From positions 496,001 through 560,000 of the forward strand of contig JAGOPK010000001.1 in the NCBI GenBank assembly GCA_017992055.1: a stretch of DNA of 64,000 nt. Direction: 5' to 3'. The notes under the pieces were generated by a model. That model had not been told where the DNA came from. It worked only from the letters and a program-made list of their open reading frames with translations, and searched no databases. The stretch comes from Burkholderiaceae bacterium (GTDB lineage Bacteria; Pseudomonadota; Gammaproteobacteria; Burkholderiales; Burkholderiaceae_C). Made by a program: the position numbers and the translations under genes. Positions 24,724 to 34,269 of the stretch are shown here, piece by piece; the stretch's first letter is position 1, and each line of letters begins with the position of its first letter.

Positions 24724-25896
24724 ATGGCCCGGCCCGAGACCTTGCCGGCGGCCGATGTCCGGCCGCTGGTGATGCACGTGGTCTACCGCTTCGACACCGG
24801 CGGGCTGGAGAACGGCATCGTCAACCTGATCAACCACATGCCGCCGCAGGCCTACCGGCACATGGTGGTGGCGTTGACCGAGGTCACCGACTTCAGCCGC
24901 CGCCTGCGCGTGCCGGATGTGCAATGCGTGGCCCTGCACAAGCCGCCGGGGCATGGGGCCAAGGTCTACCCGGCGTTCTGGCGGCTGCTGCGCCAGCACC
25001 GGCCGGCGGTGGTGCACACCCGCAACCTGGCGGCGCTCGAGATGCAGGCCGTGGCCTGGGCCGCCCGCGTGCCGGCGCGCATCCATGGCGAGCATGGCCG
25101 CGATGTGGACGACCTCGATGGCCAGAGCCTGCGCCACCAGCGCATCCGGCGCCTGTATGCGCGCTTCGTGCCCAGCTTCGTCGCGCTGTCGCAGGATCTG
25201 GCCGGTTACCTGCAGCACCGTGTCGGCCTGGCGCCAACACGCATCGCGCAGATCTACAACGGCGTTGACACGCTGCGTTTCAGTCCACCCGCCGGGTTGC
25301 CGGTCCAGCCGATGGAGGGCTGCCCGTTCGACCCGCAGCGGCACTGGCTGATCGGCAGCGTCGGCCGCATGCACCCGGTGAAGAACCCGCAGCTGCTGGC
25401 GCGTGCCTTCGTGGCCCTGCTGCAGCGTGCGCCACAGCTGCGTGAGCGGGCGCGCCTGGTGATGATCGGCGAGGGTGGCGAGCGCGCGCTCTGCCAGGCT
25501 TTGCTGGACCAGGCCGGCTTGTCCGACCTGGCCTGGCTGCCCGGAGAGCGCAGCGACGTGCCCGACGTCATGCGCGGCCTGCATGTGTTTGTGCTGCCGT
25601 CGCTGGCCGAGGGCATCTCCAACACCATCCTCGAAGCCCAGGCCAGCGGCCGCGCCCTGGTGGCCACGCAGGTGGGTGGCAATGGCGAACTGGTCAGCGA
25701 CGGTGAAACCGGTCTGCTGGTGCCCAGCGACGATGCCGCGGCCATGGCCGCGGCGCTGCAGCGCCTGCACGACGAGCCCGGCCTGGCGCAGCGGCTGGGC
25801 ACCGCCGGGCGCGAGGACGTGCTGCGCCGCTTCAGCCTGCAGGCCATGGTGGCGCGCTACCAGGGGCTGTACGACCAGCGGCTCGGCCGGGCCTGA
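24724..25896 (+). CDS. glycosyltransferase family 4, PEP-CTERM/XrtA-associated (TIGR03088 type)
   Basis: A 390-residue GT-B enzyme. It opens with VVYRFDTGGLENGIVNLINH, the family signature for this exosortase-linked sugar transferase, and carries IHGEHGRDVDDLDG in the acceptor domain. The donor domain has SVGRMHPVKNPQLLARAF and the EX7E-type motif PSLAEGISNTILEAQASG. The start is ATG 24724, two bases after the xrtA stop. It is followed by a 139-base gap before the amidotransferase gene that holds a weak CCGCC/GGCGG inverted repeat (25904-25918) but no T-run. Confidence 0.93.
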   Translation: MARPETLPAADVRPLVMHVVYRFDTGGLENGIVNLINHMPPQAYRHMVVALTEVTDFSRRLRVPDVQCVALHKPPGHGAKVYPAFWRLLRQHRPAVVHTRNLAALEMQAVAWAARVPARIHGEHGRDVDDLDGQSLRHQRIRRLYARFVPSFVALSQDLAGYLQHRVGLAPTRIAQIYNGVDTLRFSPPAGLPVQPMEGCPFDPQRHWLIGSVGRMHPVKNPQLLARAFVALLQRAPQLRERARLVMIGEGGERALCQALLDQAGLSDLAWLPGERSDVPDVMRGLHVFVLPSLAEGISNTILEAQASGRALVATQVGGNGELVSDGETGLLVPSDDAAAMAAALQRLHDEPGLAQRLGTAGREDVLRRFSLQAMVARYQGLYDQRLGRA

Positions 25897-26035
25897 ACCG
25901 CTGCCGCCGCTGTGGCGGATGTCATGCCCCGGGCGTCGGCAGCGTCCGGCCCGATCGTGTGGCCCGGGTTCTCCCCTAACATCCGGGGGCCTTGCGCGCC
26001 GCGCCGGCGCTCCTTCCCAACCTGCAGAGAAGCCT

Positions 26036-27964
26036 ATGTGCGGCATCACCGGCATCTTCGACACCCGTGCCCAGCGTGAGATCGACCGCGCCGCGCTGCA
26101 CCGCATGAACGAGGCCCAGCTGCACCGCGGGCCCGACGAGGGCAGCCTGCACCTGGAGCCGGGCCTGGGCTTCGGCCACCGCCGCCTGTCCATCATCGAC
26201 GTGGCCACCGGCCAGCAGCCGCTGTTCAACGAGGACGGCAGCGTGGTCATCGTCTTCAACGGCGAGATCTACAACTACCAGGACCTGGTGCCCGAGCTGG
26301 AGGCCCTGGGCCACCGCTTCCACACGCGCAGCGACACCGAGGTCATCGTGCACGCCTGGGAGGCCTGGGGCGAGGACTGCGTGCTGCGCCTGCGCGGCAT
26401 GTTCGCCTTCGCCATCTGGGACCGCAACCGCCAGACGCTGTTCATGGCGCGCGACCGCCTGGGCGTCAAGCCCATGCACTATGCGGTGCTGGACGACGGC
26501 ATGCTGCTGTTCGGCTCGGAGCTGAAGACGCTGCTGGCCTATCAGTCCAATGGCACGGCCTTGCGCCGCGACATCGACCCGCTGGCCGTGGAGGACTATT
26601 TCGCCCTCGGCTACGTGCCCGAGCCACGCACCATCTACCGCCAGGCGCTGAAGCTGCCGCCGGGCCACCACCTCACGGTGCGCCGCGGCCAGCCGGTGCC
26701 CCAGCCCAAGGAATACTGGGATGTGCGCTTCACGCTGGACAGCCGCGCCAGCGAGGCCGAGATCGAGGAGGAGATGCGCCGCCGCCTGATCGAGTCGGTC
26801 AAGCTGCGCATGATCGCCGAGGTGCCTCTGGGCGCCTTCCTGTCCGGCGGGGTGGACAGCAGCGCGGTGGTGGCGGCCATGGCCGGCCTGAGCCGTGAGC
26901 CGGTGAACACCTGCTCCATCGCCTTCGACGACCCGGCCTACAACGAGTCCGAATTTGCCCAGATGGTGGCCACGCGCTATGGCACCCGCCACCATGTGGA
27001 GACGGTGCAGAGCGACGACTTCGGCCTCATCGACACCCTGGCCCAGCTCTACGACGAGCCCTATGCCGACAGCTCGGCCATCCCCACCTACCGCGTCAGC
27101 CAGCTGGCCCGCCAGCGGGTGACGGTGGCGCTGTCGGGCGACGGTGGCGACGAGACCTTCGGCGGCTACCGCCGCTACCGGCTGCACATGATGGAAGAGC
27201 GCATGCGGGCCGCGCTGCCGGCCGGCATCCGCCAGCCGCTGTTCGGCCTGCTCGGCCGCGTCTATCCCAAGGCCGACTGGGCGCCGCGGGTGTTCCGCGC
27301 CAAGACCACCTTCGAGGGCATGGCCCGCACCTCGGTGGAGGCGTATTTCCACAGCATGTCGCTGATCCGCTCGCCGCTGCGCCAGCAGCTCTACAGCGAG
27401 CGCCTGCGCCGCGAGCTGGGCGGCTACAGCGCGCGCGAGGTGTTCGAGCACCATGCGCGCCGCGCCAACACCGACGACCCGCTGGCGCTGATCCAGTACA
27501 TCGACCTGCACACCTACCTGGTCGGCGACATCAACACCAAGGTCGACCGCGCCTCGATGGCCCACAGCCTGGAGGTGCGCGAGCCGCTGATGGACCATCC
27601 GCTGGTGGAATGGGTGGCCACGCTGCCCTCGCAGCACAAGCTGCGCGGCGGCAACGGCAAGCACTTGTTCAAGAAGTCGCTGGAGCCGATGCTGCCCAAC
27701 GACGTGCTGTACCGGCCCAAGATGGGCTTTGCCGTGCCGCTGGCGCGCTGGTTCCGCGGCCCGCTGCGCCAGCGCATCACCGACGGCCTGCTCAATGGGC
27801 CGATGGTGGCCAGCGGCTGGTTCAACCCGGCCGTGGTGCGCCAGATCGTCGAGCAGCACGTCAGCGGCCGCAGCGACCACAGCACGCCGATCTGGACCCT
27901 GCTGATGTTCGACGCCTTCCTGCGCAACAGCCTGGGCGAGCCGGCGCTGGCCGAGGCCGCCTGA
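26036..27964 (+). CDS. XrtA-system amidotransferase (asparagine synthetase B-like)
   Basis: A 642-residue class II amidotransferase. It has the N-terminal nucleophile Cys2 (MCGITGIF), glutaminase motifs LHRGPDEG and NGEIYNY, and a synthetase domain with the ATP PP-loop FLSGGVDSSAVVAAM and LSGDGGDETFGGYRRY. Both half-sites look intact, unlike the second copy at 36109-37803. In exosortase A loci this protein is thought to amidate a uronic acid or similar carboxylate of the glycan rather than make asparagine. That is context-based. Its 139-base upstream gap could carry an internal promoter. Confidence 0.93.
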   Translation: MCGITGIFDTRAQREIDRAALHRMNEAQLHRGPDEGSLHLEPGLGFGHRRLSIIDVATGQQPLFNEDGSVVIVFNGEIYNYQDLVPELEALGHRFHTRSDTEVIVHAWEAWGEDCVLRLRGMFAFAIWDRNRQTLFMARDRLGVKPMHYAVLDDGMLLFGSELKTLLAYQSNGTALRRDIDPLAVEDYFALGYVPEPRTIYRQALKLPPGHHLTVRRGQPVPQPKEYWDVRFTLDSRASEAEIEEEMRRRLIESVKLRMIAEVPLGAFLSGGVDSSAVVAAMAGLSREPVNTCSIAFDDPAYNESEFAQMVATRYGTRHHVETVQSDDFGLIDTLAQLYDEPYADSSAIPTYRVSQLARQRVTVALSGDGGDETFGGYRRYRLHMMEERMRAALPAGIRQPLFGLLGRVYPKADWAPRVFRAKTTFEGMARTSVEAYFHSMSLIRSPLRQQLYSERLRRELGGYSAREVFEHHARRANTDDPLALIQYIDLHTYLVGDINTKVDRASMAHSLEVREPLMDHPLVEWVATLPSQHKLRGGNGKHLFKKSLEPMLPNDVLYRPKMGFAVPLARWFRGPLRQRITDGLLNGPMVASGWFNPAVVRQIVEQHVSGRSDHSTPIWTLLMFDAFLRNSLGEPALAEAA

Positions 27965-27980
27965 GCAACCGGCGCCATCG

Positions 27981-29204
27981 ATGAAGATCCTGTACCACCA
28001 CCGCACGGCCTCGCGCGACGGCCAGGCCGTGCACATCGACGAGATGATCGCCAGCCTGCGTGCGCTGGGCCACGAGGTGCGGGTGGTGTGCCCCGCGCCA
28101 GCGCCAGCCGAAGAGGGCGGCCGGGCCGCGATGGGCGGCGAGGTTGGCTGGGTGCAGCGCCTGCGCGAGCGCCTGCCCAAGGGCGTGTACGAGCTGCTGG
28201 AGCTGGGCTACAGCCTGCTGTCGTTCTGGCGGCTGTGGCGGGCGGCGCGGGAGTTCCGGCCCGACATGCTCTACGAGCGCTACAACCTCTACCTGCTGTC
28301 GGGCCTGATGCTCAAGCGCCTGACCGGCCTGCCCATGCTGTTGGAGGTGAATGCGCCGCTGGCCGACGAGCGCGCGGCCTTTGGTGGCCTGGGCCTGCCG
28401 CGGCTGGCCCGCTGGGCCGAGGATGCGGTGTGGCGCGGCGCCGATGCGGTGCTGCCGGTGACGCGGGTGCTGGGCCAGCGCATCGCCGCGCGCGGCGTGG
28501 CGCCCGAGCGCATCGTCGTCGTGCCCAATGGCATCAACGAGCGCCATTTCGCCGAGGCCCCGGCGCCGGCCCAGGCCCGTGCCGCGCTGGGCTGGGACGG
28601 TGCGCTGGTGCTGGGCTTCACCGGCTTTGTGCGCGACTGGCATGGCGTGGACCGCGTGCTGCGCTGGCTGGCCAGCCCGCAGGCCCCGGTCTCGGCGCGC
28701 CTGCTGGTGGTGGGCGATGGGCCGGCGCGGGCCGACCTGGAGGCGCTGGCGCGTGAGCTGGACATCGTCGAACGCGTGCGCTTCACCGGCGTGGTGCCGC
28801 GTGACCAGGTGCCGTCGCTGGTGGCGGCCTTCGACATCGCGCTGCAGCCGGCGGTTGTGCCCTATGCCTCGCCGCTGAAGCTGTTTGAATACCTGGCACT
28901 GGGCAAGGCCATCATCGCGCCGGCGCTGCCCAACATCCAGGAGGTGCTGAGCCATCGCCACAATGCCTGGCTGTTCGACGAGTCGCGGCCGGGCGATTTC
29001 GAGGCCGGCCTGACCGCGTTGTGTGCCGATGCCGCGCTGCGCGAGCGCCTGGCCGCCGAGGCCGCCGCCACCATCGCCGTGCAGGGCCTGACCTGGCAGC
29101 GCAATGCCCAGCGTGCCGTGGCCATGGGCCAGGCCTTGCGCAGCGGCCAGCCGGTGGCCGAGGCCGCCGGTGCCGTGCTCGCCCAGCGCCCCGGCCAGCC
29201 GTGA
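27981..29204 (+). CDS. glycosyltransferase family 4, exosortase A-associated (TIGR04063 type)
   Basis: A 407-residue GT-B enzyme beginning MKILYHHRTASRDGQAVHI, the hallmark of this exosortase-linked family. The donor domain shows LGFTGFVRDWHGVD, VVGDGPARADLEALA and SPLKLFEYLALGKAI (glutamate motif). It starts 16 bases after the amidotransferase, and its TGA overlaps the GTG of the next glycosyltransferase, so the two are coupled. Sugar specificity cannot be read from the sequence. Confidence 0.92.
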   Translation: MKILYHHRTASRDGQAVHIDEMIASLRALGHEVRVVCPAPAPAEEGGRAAMGGEVGWVQRLRERLPKGVYELLELGYSLLSFWRLWRAAREFRPDMLYERYNLYLLSGLMLKRLTGLPMLLEVNAPLADERAAFGGLGLPRLARWAEDAVWRGADAVLPVTRVLGQRIAARGVAPERIVVVPNGINERHFAEAPAPAQARAALGWDGALVLGFTGFVRDWHGVDRVLRWLASPQAPVSARLLVVGDGPARADLEALARELDIVERVRFTGVVPRDQVPSLVAAFDIALQPAVVPYASPLKLFEYLALGKAIIAPALPNIQEVLSHRHNAWLFDESRPGDFEAGLTALCADAALRERLAAEAAATIAVQGLTWQRNAQRAVAMGQALRSGQPVAEAAGAVLAQRPGQP

Positions 29205-30418
29205 GCCGCCCGCTGCGCACCCTGCTGTTCTCGACGCTTTATCCCAGCGCGTCGCGGCCGGCGCATGGCATCTTTGTCGAGACCCGGCTGCGCGAGCTGC
29301 TGAAGACCGGCGAGGTCGAGACGCGCGTGGTCGCGCCGGTGCCCTGGTGGCCGTCCACCGCAGCCCGCTGGGGCGACTATGCGCGCATGGCGGCCACGCC
29401 GCGCGAGGATGTGCGCCACGGCATCGCGGTGCAGTACCCGCGCTATCCGGTGGTGCCGCGCTTCGGCATGACGGTGGCGCCGGCCCTGCTGGCGCTGGCC
29501 GCGCGCCCGGCCATCCAGCGACTGATCGACCAGGGCTACGACTTCGACCTGATCGACGCCCACTACTACTACCCCGACGGCGTGGCCGCGGCGCTGCTGG
29601 CGCGCCACTTCCGCAAGCCGTTCTGCATCACCGCGCGGGGCACCGACCTGAACCTGATCCCGCAGCATGCGCTGCCGCGGGCGATGATCCGCTGGACCTC
29701 GCGCCAGGCCTTCGCCTCCATCGGCGTGTGCAGCGCGCTGATGGATGTGCTGCGCGACTGGGGCGACGTGCCGGCCTCGCGCCTGCACGTGATGCGCAAC
29801 GGCGTGGACCTGCAGCGCTTCCATCCGCTGCCGCCGGCCGACTGCCGCCGCCGCCTGGGCCAGGACGGCGCGCCGCTGCTGCTGTCGGTGGGCCATCTGA
29901 TCGAGCGCAAGGGCCACCATGTGGCGATCGATGCCCTGGCGCAGCTGCGCCGCCACTGGCCTGGCGCCCGGCTGCTGATCGTCGGCGAGGGTGGCGAGCG
30001 CGGGGCCTTGCTGCGCCAGGCGCAGTCGCTGGGTGTGCAAGATGCGGTGCAGCTGGTGGGGGCGGTGCCGAATGCCGAGCTGGCGGCCTGGTACAGCGCC
30101 GCCGACGTGCTGATCCTGGCCTCCAGCCGCGAGGGCTGGGCCAATGTGCTGCTGGAGGCCATGGCCTGCGGCACGCCGGTGGTGGCCACCGACATCTGGG
30201 GCACGCCCGAGGTGGTCACGCCGCGCAGCGGTGGCCGCCTGGTGGCGCAGCGCGACGGCGCCGCCTTTGCCACCGAGATTGCCGCGCTGCTGGACGCGCC
30301 GCCCGAGCGGGCCGCCGTGCGCGCCTATGCCGAGGGCTTCAGCTGGGACGAGACCAGCCGCGCCCAGCTGGCGCTGTTCCGCCAGATGGCCGCGGCAGGC
30401 CAGGCCAGGAGCGGCTGA
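29201..30418 (+). CDS. glycosyltransferase family 4 of the XrtA EPS operon
   Basis: A 405-residue GT-B enzyme. It has the N-terminal FSTLYPSASRPAHGIFVETR, the acceptor-domain IDAHYYYPDGVAAAL, FCITARGTDLNLIPQ, and donor-domain motifs SVGHLIERKGHHVAIDAL and SREGWANVLLEAMACG. GTG 29201 overlaps the previous stop. The stop TGA shares a base with the ATG of the ligase gene. This type (teichuronic/colanic-acid-like glycosyltransferase) usually adds a hexose in EPS assembly. Confidence 0.9.
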   Translation: MSRPLRTLLFSTLYPSASRPAHGIFVETRLRELLKTGEVETRVVAPVPWWPSTAARWGDYARMAATPREDVRHGIAVQYPRYPVVPRFGMTVAPALLALAARPAIQRLIDQGYDFDLIDAHYYYPDGVAAALLARHFRKPFCITARGTDLNLIPQHALPRAMIRWTSRQAFASIGVCSALMDVLRDWGDVPASRLHVMRNGVDLQRFHPLPPADCRRRLGQDGAPLLLSVGHLIERKGHHVAIDALAQLRRHWPGARLLIVGEGGERGALLRQAQSLGVQDAVQLVGAVPNAELAAWYSAADVLILASSREGWANVLLEAMACGTPVVATDIWGTPEVVTPRSGGRLVAQRDGAAFATEIAALLDAPPERAAVRAYAEGFSWDETSRAQLALFRQMAAAGQARSG

Positions 30419-31743
30419 TGCGCGACATCGTGCTGACGCTGGTGTTTGCCGGCATCCTGCCCTTTGCCTTCAAGCACACCTGGATCGGCGTGCTGCTGTG
30501 GACCTGGTTCAGCGTGATGAACCCGCACCGGCTGACCTATGGCTTTGCCAACGGCCTGCCGTTCGCCTTCATGGCGGCCATCGCGGTGCTGGCCTCGACG
30601 CTGTGGAACCGGCGCGAGCTGCGCTTTCCCAAGGATGCGATCTCCGTGTTCACCGTGCTGTTCACGGTCTGGATCTGCATCACCACCGCCGCCGGCTTCA
30701 TGCCCGAGCAGTCGATGCGCGACCTGGACCGCGCGCTGAAGGTGCTGGTGATGGTGGTGATTTCGATGACGGCCCTGCGCGAGCGGCGCCACATCGAATG
30801 GTTCATCTGGGTCAATGTGCTGTCGATCGGCTACTACGGCCTCAAGGGTGGCCTGTTCACCATCGCCAGCGGCGGCGGTGCCCGCGTCTGGGGGCCGACC
30901 GGTTCGTTCCTGGAGGGCAACAACGAGATCGGCTTGGCCTTCATCATGATGATCCCGTTCGCCAACTACCTGCGCGTGATCTCGCCGCACCGCTGGGTGC
31001 GGCGCGGGCTGATGCTGATCATGCTGCTGTCGGCCGCCGGGGCCCTGGGCACGCAGTCGCGTGGCGCCTTCCTGGCCATCGTCGCGATGGGCCTGGTGCT
31101 GTGGCTGCGATCGTCGCGCAAGGCCGTCGGCGCGCTGGGCATCGGCACGGCCGCGGTGCTGCTGCTGATGTTCATGCCCGAGTCCTGGGAACAGCGCATG
31201 AACACCATCGGCACCTACCAGAGCGATGCCAGCGCCCAGGGGCGGCTGAACGCCTGGACCACGGCCATCAACATCGCCAACGACCGCATCACCGGCGGCG
31301 GCTTCTACATCGAGCATCCCAGCGTGTTCTCGATCTACGCGCCCAACCCCGAGGTCATCTTCACCGCCCACAGCATCTATTTCCAGGCGCTGGGCGAGCA
31401 GGGCTGGACCGGCCTGTTCCTGTTCATGTCCATAGGCGCCGCGGCCTTCTGGTCGGCCGGCCGGCTGCGCAAGGCCGGCCTGGAGCGCGAGGAGATGCGC
31501 TGGCTTCACGAGCTGGGCGGCATGGCCCAGGTGTCCATGGTCGGCTTTGCCGTGGGCGGCGCCTTTCTGAGCCTGACCTATCTGGATCTGTCGTTCAACG
31601 TGGCGGTGATCGTGGTCTGTGCCAAGTGCTGGATGCTGGAAGAGCGCTGGCGCACCGACACCGTGGGCGCCCTGGGCGCACGTGCGCCCAGACCCGCAGG
31701 GGATCCCAAGCTGCATGCGTGGCGTCTTTGGAGGCCGGCCTGA
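30418..31743 (+). CDS. putative O-glycosylation ligase / Wzy-C family, exosortase A-associated
   Basis: A 441-residue membrane protein with about ten to twelve TM helices. The conserved loop LGTQSRGAFLAIVAMG carries the Arg typical of O-antigen ligases and Wzy polymerases. EGNNEIGLAFIMMIPFANYL and TAHSIYFQALGEQGWTG are the family's other signatures. It may polymerise the repeat unit or ligate glycan to a protein such as the processed PEP-CTERM protein. The family name implies the latter but the reaction is not proven. It is coupled on both sides (TGATG overlaps at 30416-30420 and 31741-31745). Confidence 0.9.
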   Translation: MRDIVLTLVFAGILPFAFKHTWIGVLLWTWFSVMNPHRLTYGFANGLPFAFMAAIAVLASTLWNRRELRFPKDAISVFTVLFTVWICITTAAGFMPEQSMRDLDRALKVLVMVVISMTALRERRHIEWFIWVNVLSIGYYGLKGGLFTIASGGGARVWGPTGSFLEGNNEIGLAFIMMIPFANYLRVISPHRWVRRGLMLIMLLSAAGALGTQSRGAFLAIVAMGLVLWLRSSRKAVGALGIGTAAVLLLMFMPESWEQRMNTIGTYQSDASAQGRLNAWTTAINIANDRITGGGFYIEHPSVFSIYAPNPEVIFTAHSIYFQALGEQGWTGLFLFMSIGAAAFWSAGRLRKAGLEREEMRWLHELGGMAQVSMVGFAVGGAFLSLTYLDLSFNVAVIVVCAKCWMLEERWRTDTVGALGARAPRPAGDPKLHAWRLWRPA

Positions 31744-32714
31744 TGCGCGCGCTGTTTGCCCTGCTGTCACCCGCCGGTGCGCGGGCCAGGCTGCCCATCC
31801 TGATCTTCCATCGCGTGCATGCCGAGCCCGACCCGCTGTTCCCCGACGATCCCTGCGTGGCGCGCTTCGACCAGATCTGCCGTTGGGTGGCGCGCTGGCA
31901 CCAGGTGCTGCCGCTGGCCCAGGGCCTGCGCCAGCTGGCCGACGGCAGCCTGCCGGCGCGGGCCCTGGCCATCACCTTCGACGACGGCTATGCCGACAAC
32001 CACGATCTGGCGGCGCCCATCCTGCGCCGCCATGGCCTGAGTGCGACCTTCTTCATCGCCACCGGCTTCCTCGACGGCGGCATCATGTGGAACGACATCG
32101 TCGTCGAGACCCTGCGCCGGGCCCGCGCCGAGCGGCTGGATGCCGGCGCCTGCGGCATCCCCGGTCTGCAGCAGCTGGCGCTGGGCGACATGGCGGCGCG
32201 CCGCCAGGCCATGCATGCGGTGCTCGATGCGGTGAAGTACCTGCCGCTGGCCGAGCGCCTGGACTGCGTGCAGCAACTGGCCCGGCAGGCTGCGGTGTCG
32301 CTGCCGGCCGACCTGATGATGGCCAGCCACCAGGTGCCGGCGATGCGCCAGCTGGGCATGGACATCGGCGGCCATACGGTCTCGCATCCCATCCTGGCCA
32401 AGCTGGCGGCGACCGAGGCCCGCGACGAGATCGTGCGTGGCAAGCGACGGCTGGAGGATCTGCTGCAGCAGCGCGTGGCGCTGTTCGCCTATCCCAATGG
32501 CCGGCCCGGCCGCGACTACGACGCGCAGACCGTGGCCCTGGTGCGCGAGGCCGGCTTCGATGCCGCGGTGACCACCTCGCCCGGTGCAGCGGGGCAGGGT
32601 GCCGATCCGTTCCAGATCCCGCGCTTCACGCCTTGGGAGCGCAGCGGCTGGCGCTTTGCGCTGCGTCAGGCGAGCAATCTGCGCAATACCGGGCAGACTG
32701 TGCAACGGAATTGA
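31743..32714 (+). CDS. polysaccharide deacetylase (NodB family), second copy
   Basis: A 323-residue NodB-domain protein: PILIFHRVH, the Asp motif ALAITFDDGYADNHDL, the metal His pair in MDIGGHTVSHPILAKL, and the late motif LFAYPNGRPGRDYD. It has no DUF3473 tail, so it differs from the first deacetylase at 19956. There is no clear signal peptide, although a short hydrophobic stretch (ALFALLSPAGARARL) begins the protein. It ends the tightly spaced 15-gene EPS operon. A 119-base gap with lower GC follows. Confidence 0.9.
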   Translation: MRALFALLSPAGARARLPILIFHRVHAEPDPLFPDDPCVARFDQICRWVARWHQVLPLAQGLRQLADGSLPARALAITFDDGYADNHDLAAPILRRHGLSATFFIATGFLDGGIMWNDIVVETLRRARAERLDAGACGIPGLQQLALGDMAARRQAMHAVLDAVKYLPLAERLDCVQQLARQAAVSLPADLMMASHQVPAMRQLGMDIGGHTVSHPILAKLAATEARDEIVRGKRRLEDLLQQRVALFAYPNGRPGRDYDAQTVALVREAGFDAAVTTSPGAAGQGADPFQIPRFTPWERSGWRFALRQASNLRNTGQTVQRN

Positions 32715-32833
32715 GTTTGCGTGCGCTCAAAGGGCACTGGGTGGTACTGGCAATGGCAAGGGACGGCTCAGAGCTGTGAAGTGTGGCTGCTTGATAAGAT
32801 TGAAGTGGCGATCGCCGGTGTGGAGGTACAGGT

Positions 32834-34177
32834 ATGGGCGGAGAACTAAAGAGCGAACCGGCCATGCGGCAGGCCGCATGGCCTCAGATCTTCGCCAGCG
32901 TCACGGGATACTGGTGGGCGCTCTCCGGTGCCTTTGCCTTTCTCGCCCTGGCGGTGGCGATGACGTTGCATTGGAGCAATCGCGGCGTCTTTGATCAGCA
33001 CGACGTGCTTTTTGACACCGACACAAAGTCTCGCCTCGGCTGTTACGCCAATGGTTGGGTCGGGCACGGGCGTAACACGGTCCACCCCAATTTGTGCAAT
33101 CTGGTTAATCCTCCGATCCGTGGGTTGGCTATTTTGGTTTCCGATGGTCCTGACCGCCGAACTGTACGAGAAAGGCTTGCCCTCTGGGTTTCTCCGCTGG
33201 CTGGAGCGGCGTCATTGTTTCTGTTGATGATGGCCGCGGCACGCTGGGGTGCTGGGCGCCATCAACAAGTGCTGCTGGGACTAACGCTAGCAGCGAGCTT
33301 CACGACCCTGCTGTTTGCCAGCGTGCCAGATCACTTCGCCCTTGGAGGACTGACTTTGGCCATTGCCTTGCTGCTCTTCACCGACCGGCTGGCAGGGGGG
33401 GCGCCACGCCTCTGGGCCTGGACCATTGCCGGTTGGTTTGCCGCCAGCATTACACTGACCAATCTATTGCCCCTGGTAGCGCTGTTTTTTCTGGCGAACT
33501 TGCGCCAACTCGGGGCTTGGCGAGCAACGACCCGAGCCTTAGTGCTTGGCGCCTTTGCTGTGGTAACCGCCTTTGGAAGTGCTGTGGTGCTGAACCTGGG
33601 CTATGACATCCATGGCCTCGACATTTTCATGCCTCACCATGGAACTGGTCCGCGCAAAGCCGAACCGTTGATGGAATTGGTTCGCTTTCCGCTGCAGGTA
33701 CTCCAATCCTTCGCGCCATCTGGTTACGAAATTGTCCCCAACGCGCTATCGCTGCGTGAGCCGCATCACTACCGTATTCAGCTTGACTTTCTTGGCCACC
33801 ATGTACCTGGGCCTGCCGGCTGGCTGCTGGCTTTAGTGTTGGTGCCTTGTATGGCTCTGCGTTGGCGTACCAACGTTCAAGAACGCACGATGGTGATCGG
33901 CTTGGCGGCCGCGGTTTTCTTTCATGGCTTTTTGCATGCACGCATTGGCAACGACTACTTTCTCTATTCGTTTCACTGGGCTGCACCGCTGGTTCTAATG
34001 CTGATGCTGCCCGAGCGTGTGTCTGCGTCTGTCCCCGGCGTCCGGCTTCTGCATCTGGGCCTGATGGTCTTGCTGGTCATCGGCCTCGCCTTGAATTCTG
34101 CAAGGATGTTGCGCGCTATCGATCGGGACTTGGGAGAGCGCTGGATGCCGTTGACGGAGCATGCCGGTGCTCGATGA
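32834..34177 (+). CDS. unidentified multi-pass membrane protein, lower GC than neighbours
   Basis: A 447-residue protein with about ten TM helices (first at about 28-48), a short Cys-containing loop after TM1 (SRLGCYANGWVGHGRNTVHP, then NLCNL) and a C-terminal hydrophobic block. The topology resembles GT-C glycosyltransferases (long loop after TM1), but the usual acidic pair is not evident, so I do not assign a function. SD GGAGGT precedes ATG 32834. A sampled 60-base stretch is about 55% G+C against about 70% around it. Codon use is less biased, so recent acquisition is likely. The 34178-34269 gap after it holds no clear terminator. Confidence 0.7.
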   Translation: MGGELKSEPAMRQAAWPQIFASVTGYWWALSGAFAFLALAVAMTLHWSNRGVFDQHDVLFDTDTKSRLGCYANGWVGHGRNTVHPNLCNLVNPPIRGLAILVSDGPDRRTVRERLALWVSPLAGAASLFLLMMAAARWGAGRHQQVLLGLTLAASFTTLLFASVPDHFALGGLTLAIALLLFTDRLAGGAPRLWAWTIAGWFAASITLTNLLPLVALFFLANLRQLGAWRATTRALVLGAFAVVTAFGSAVVLNLGYDIHGLDIFMPHHGTGPRKAEPLMELVRFPLQVLQSFAPSGYEIVPNALSLREPHHYRIQLDFLGHHVPGPAGWLLALVLVPCMALRWRTNVQERTMVIGLAAAVFFHGFLHARIGNDYFLYSFHWAAPLVLMLMLPERVSASVPGVRLLHLGLMVLLVIGLALNSARMLRAIDRDLGERWMPLTEHAGAR

Positions 34178-34269
34178 GTGGTATGCCCCGGCGTTCCCCA
34201 GTTCTCGGCTGTCCAACTTTAGGGGTCTGCGGGGTCGTTGAATCAGATTGGCGAGCCCGGCTCTCAGCG

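Noticed and set aside
25904..25918. CCGCC-GCTGT-GGCGG inverted repeat before the amidotransferase gene
   Set aside because: Short, with no T-run, in a GC-rich region where such repeats are expected by chance.
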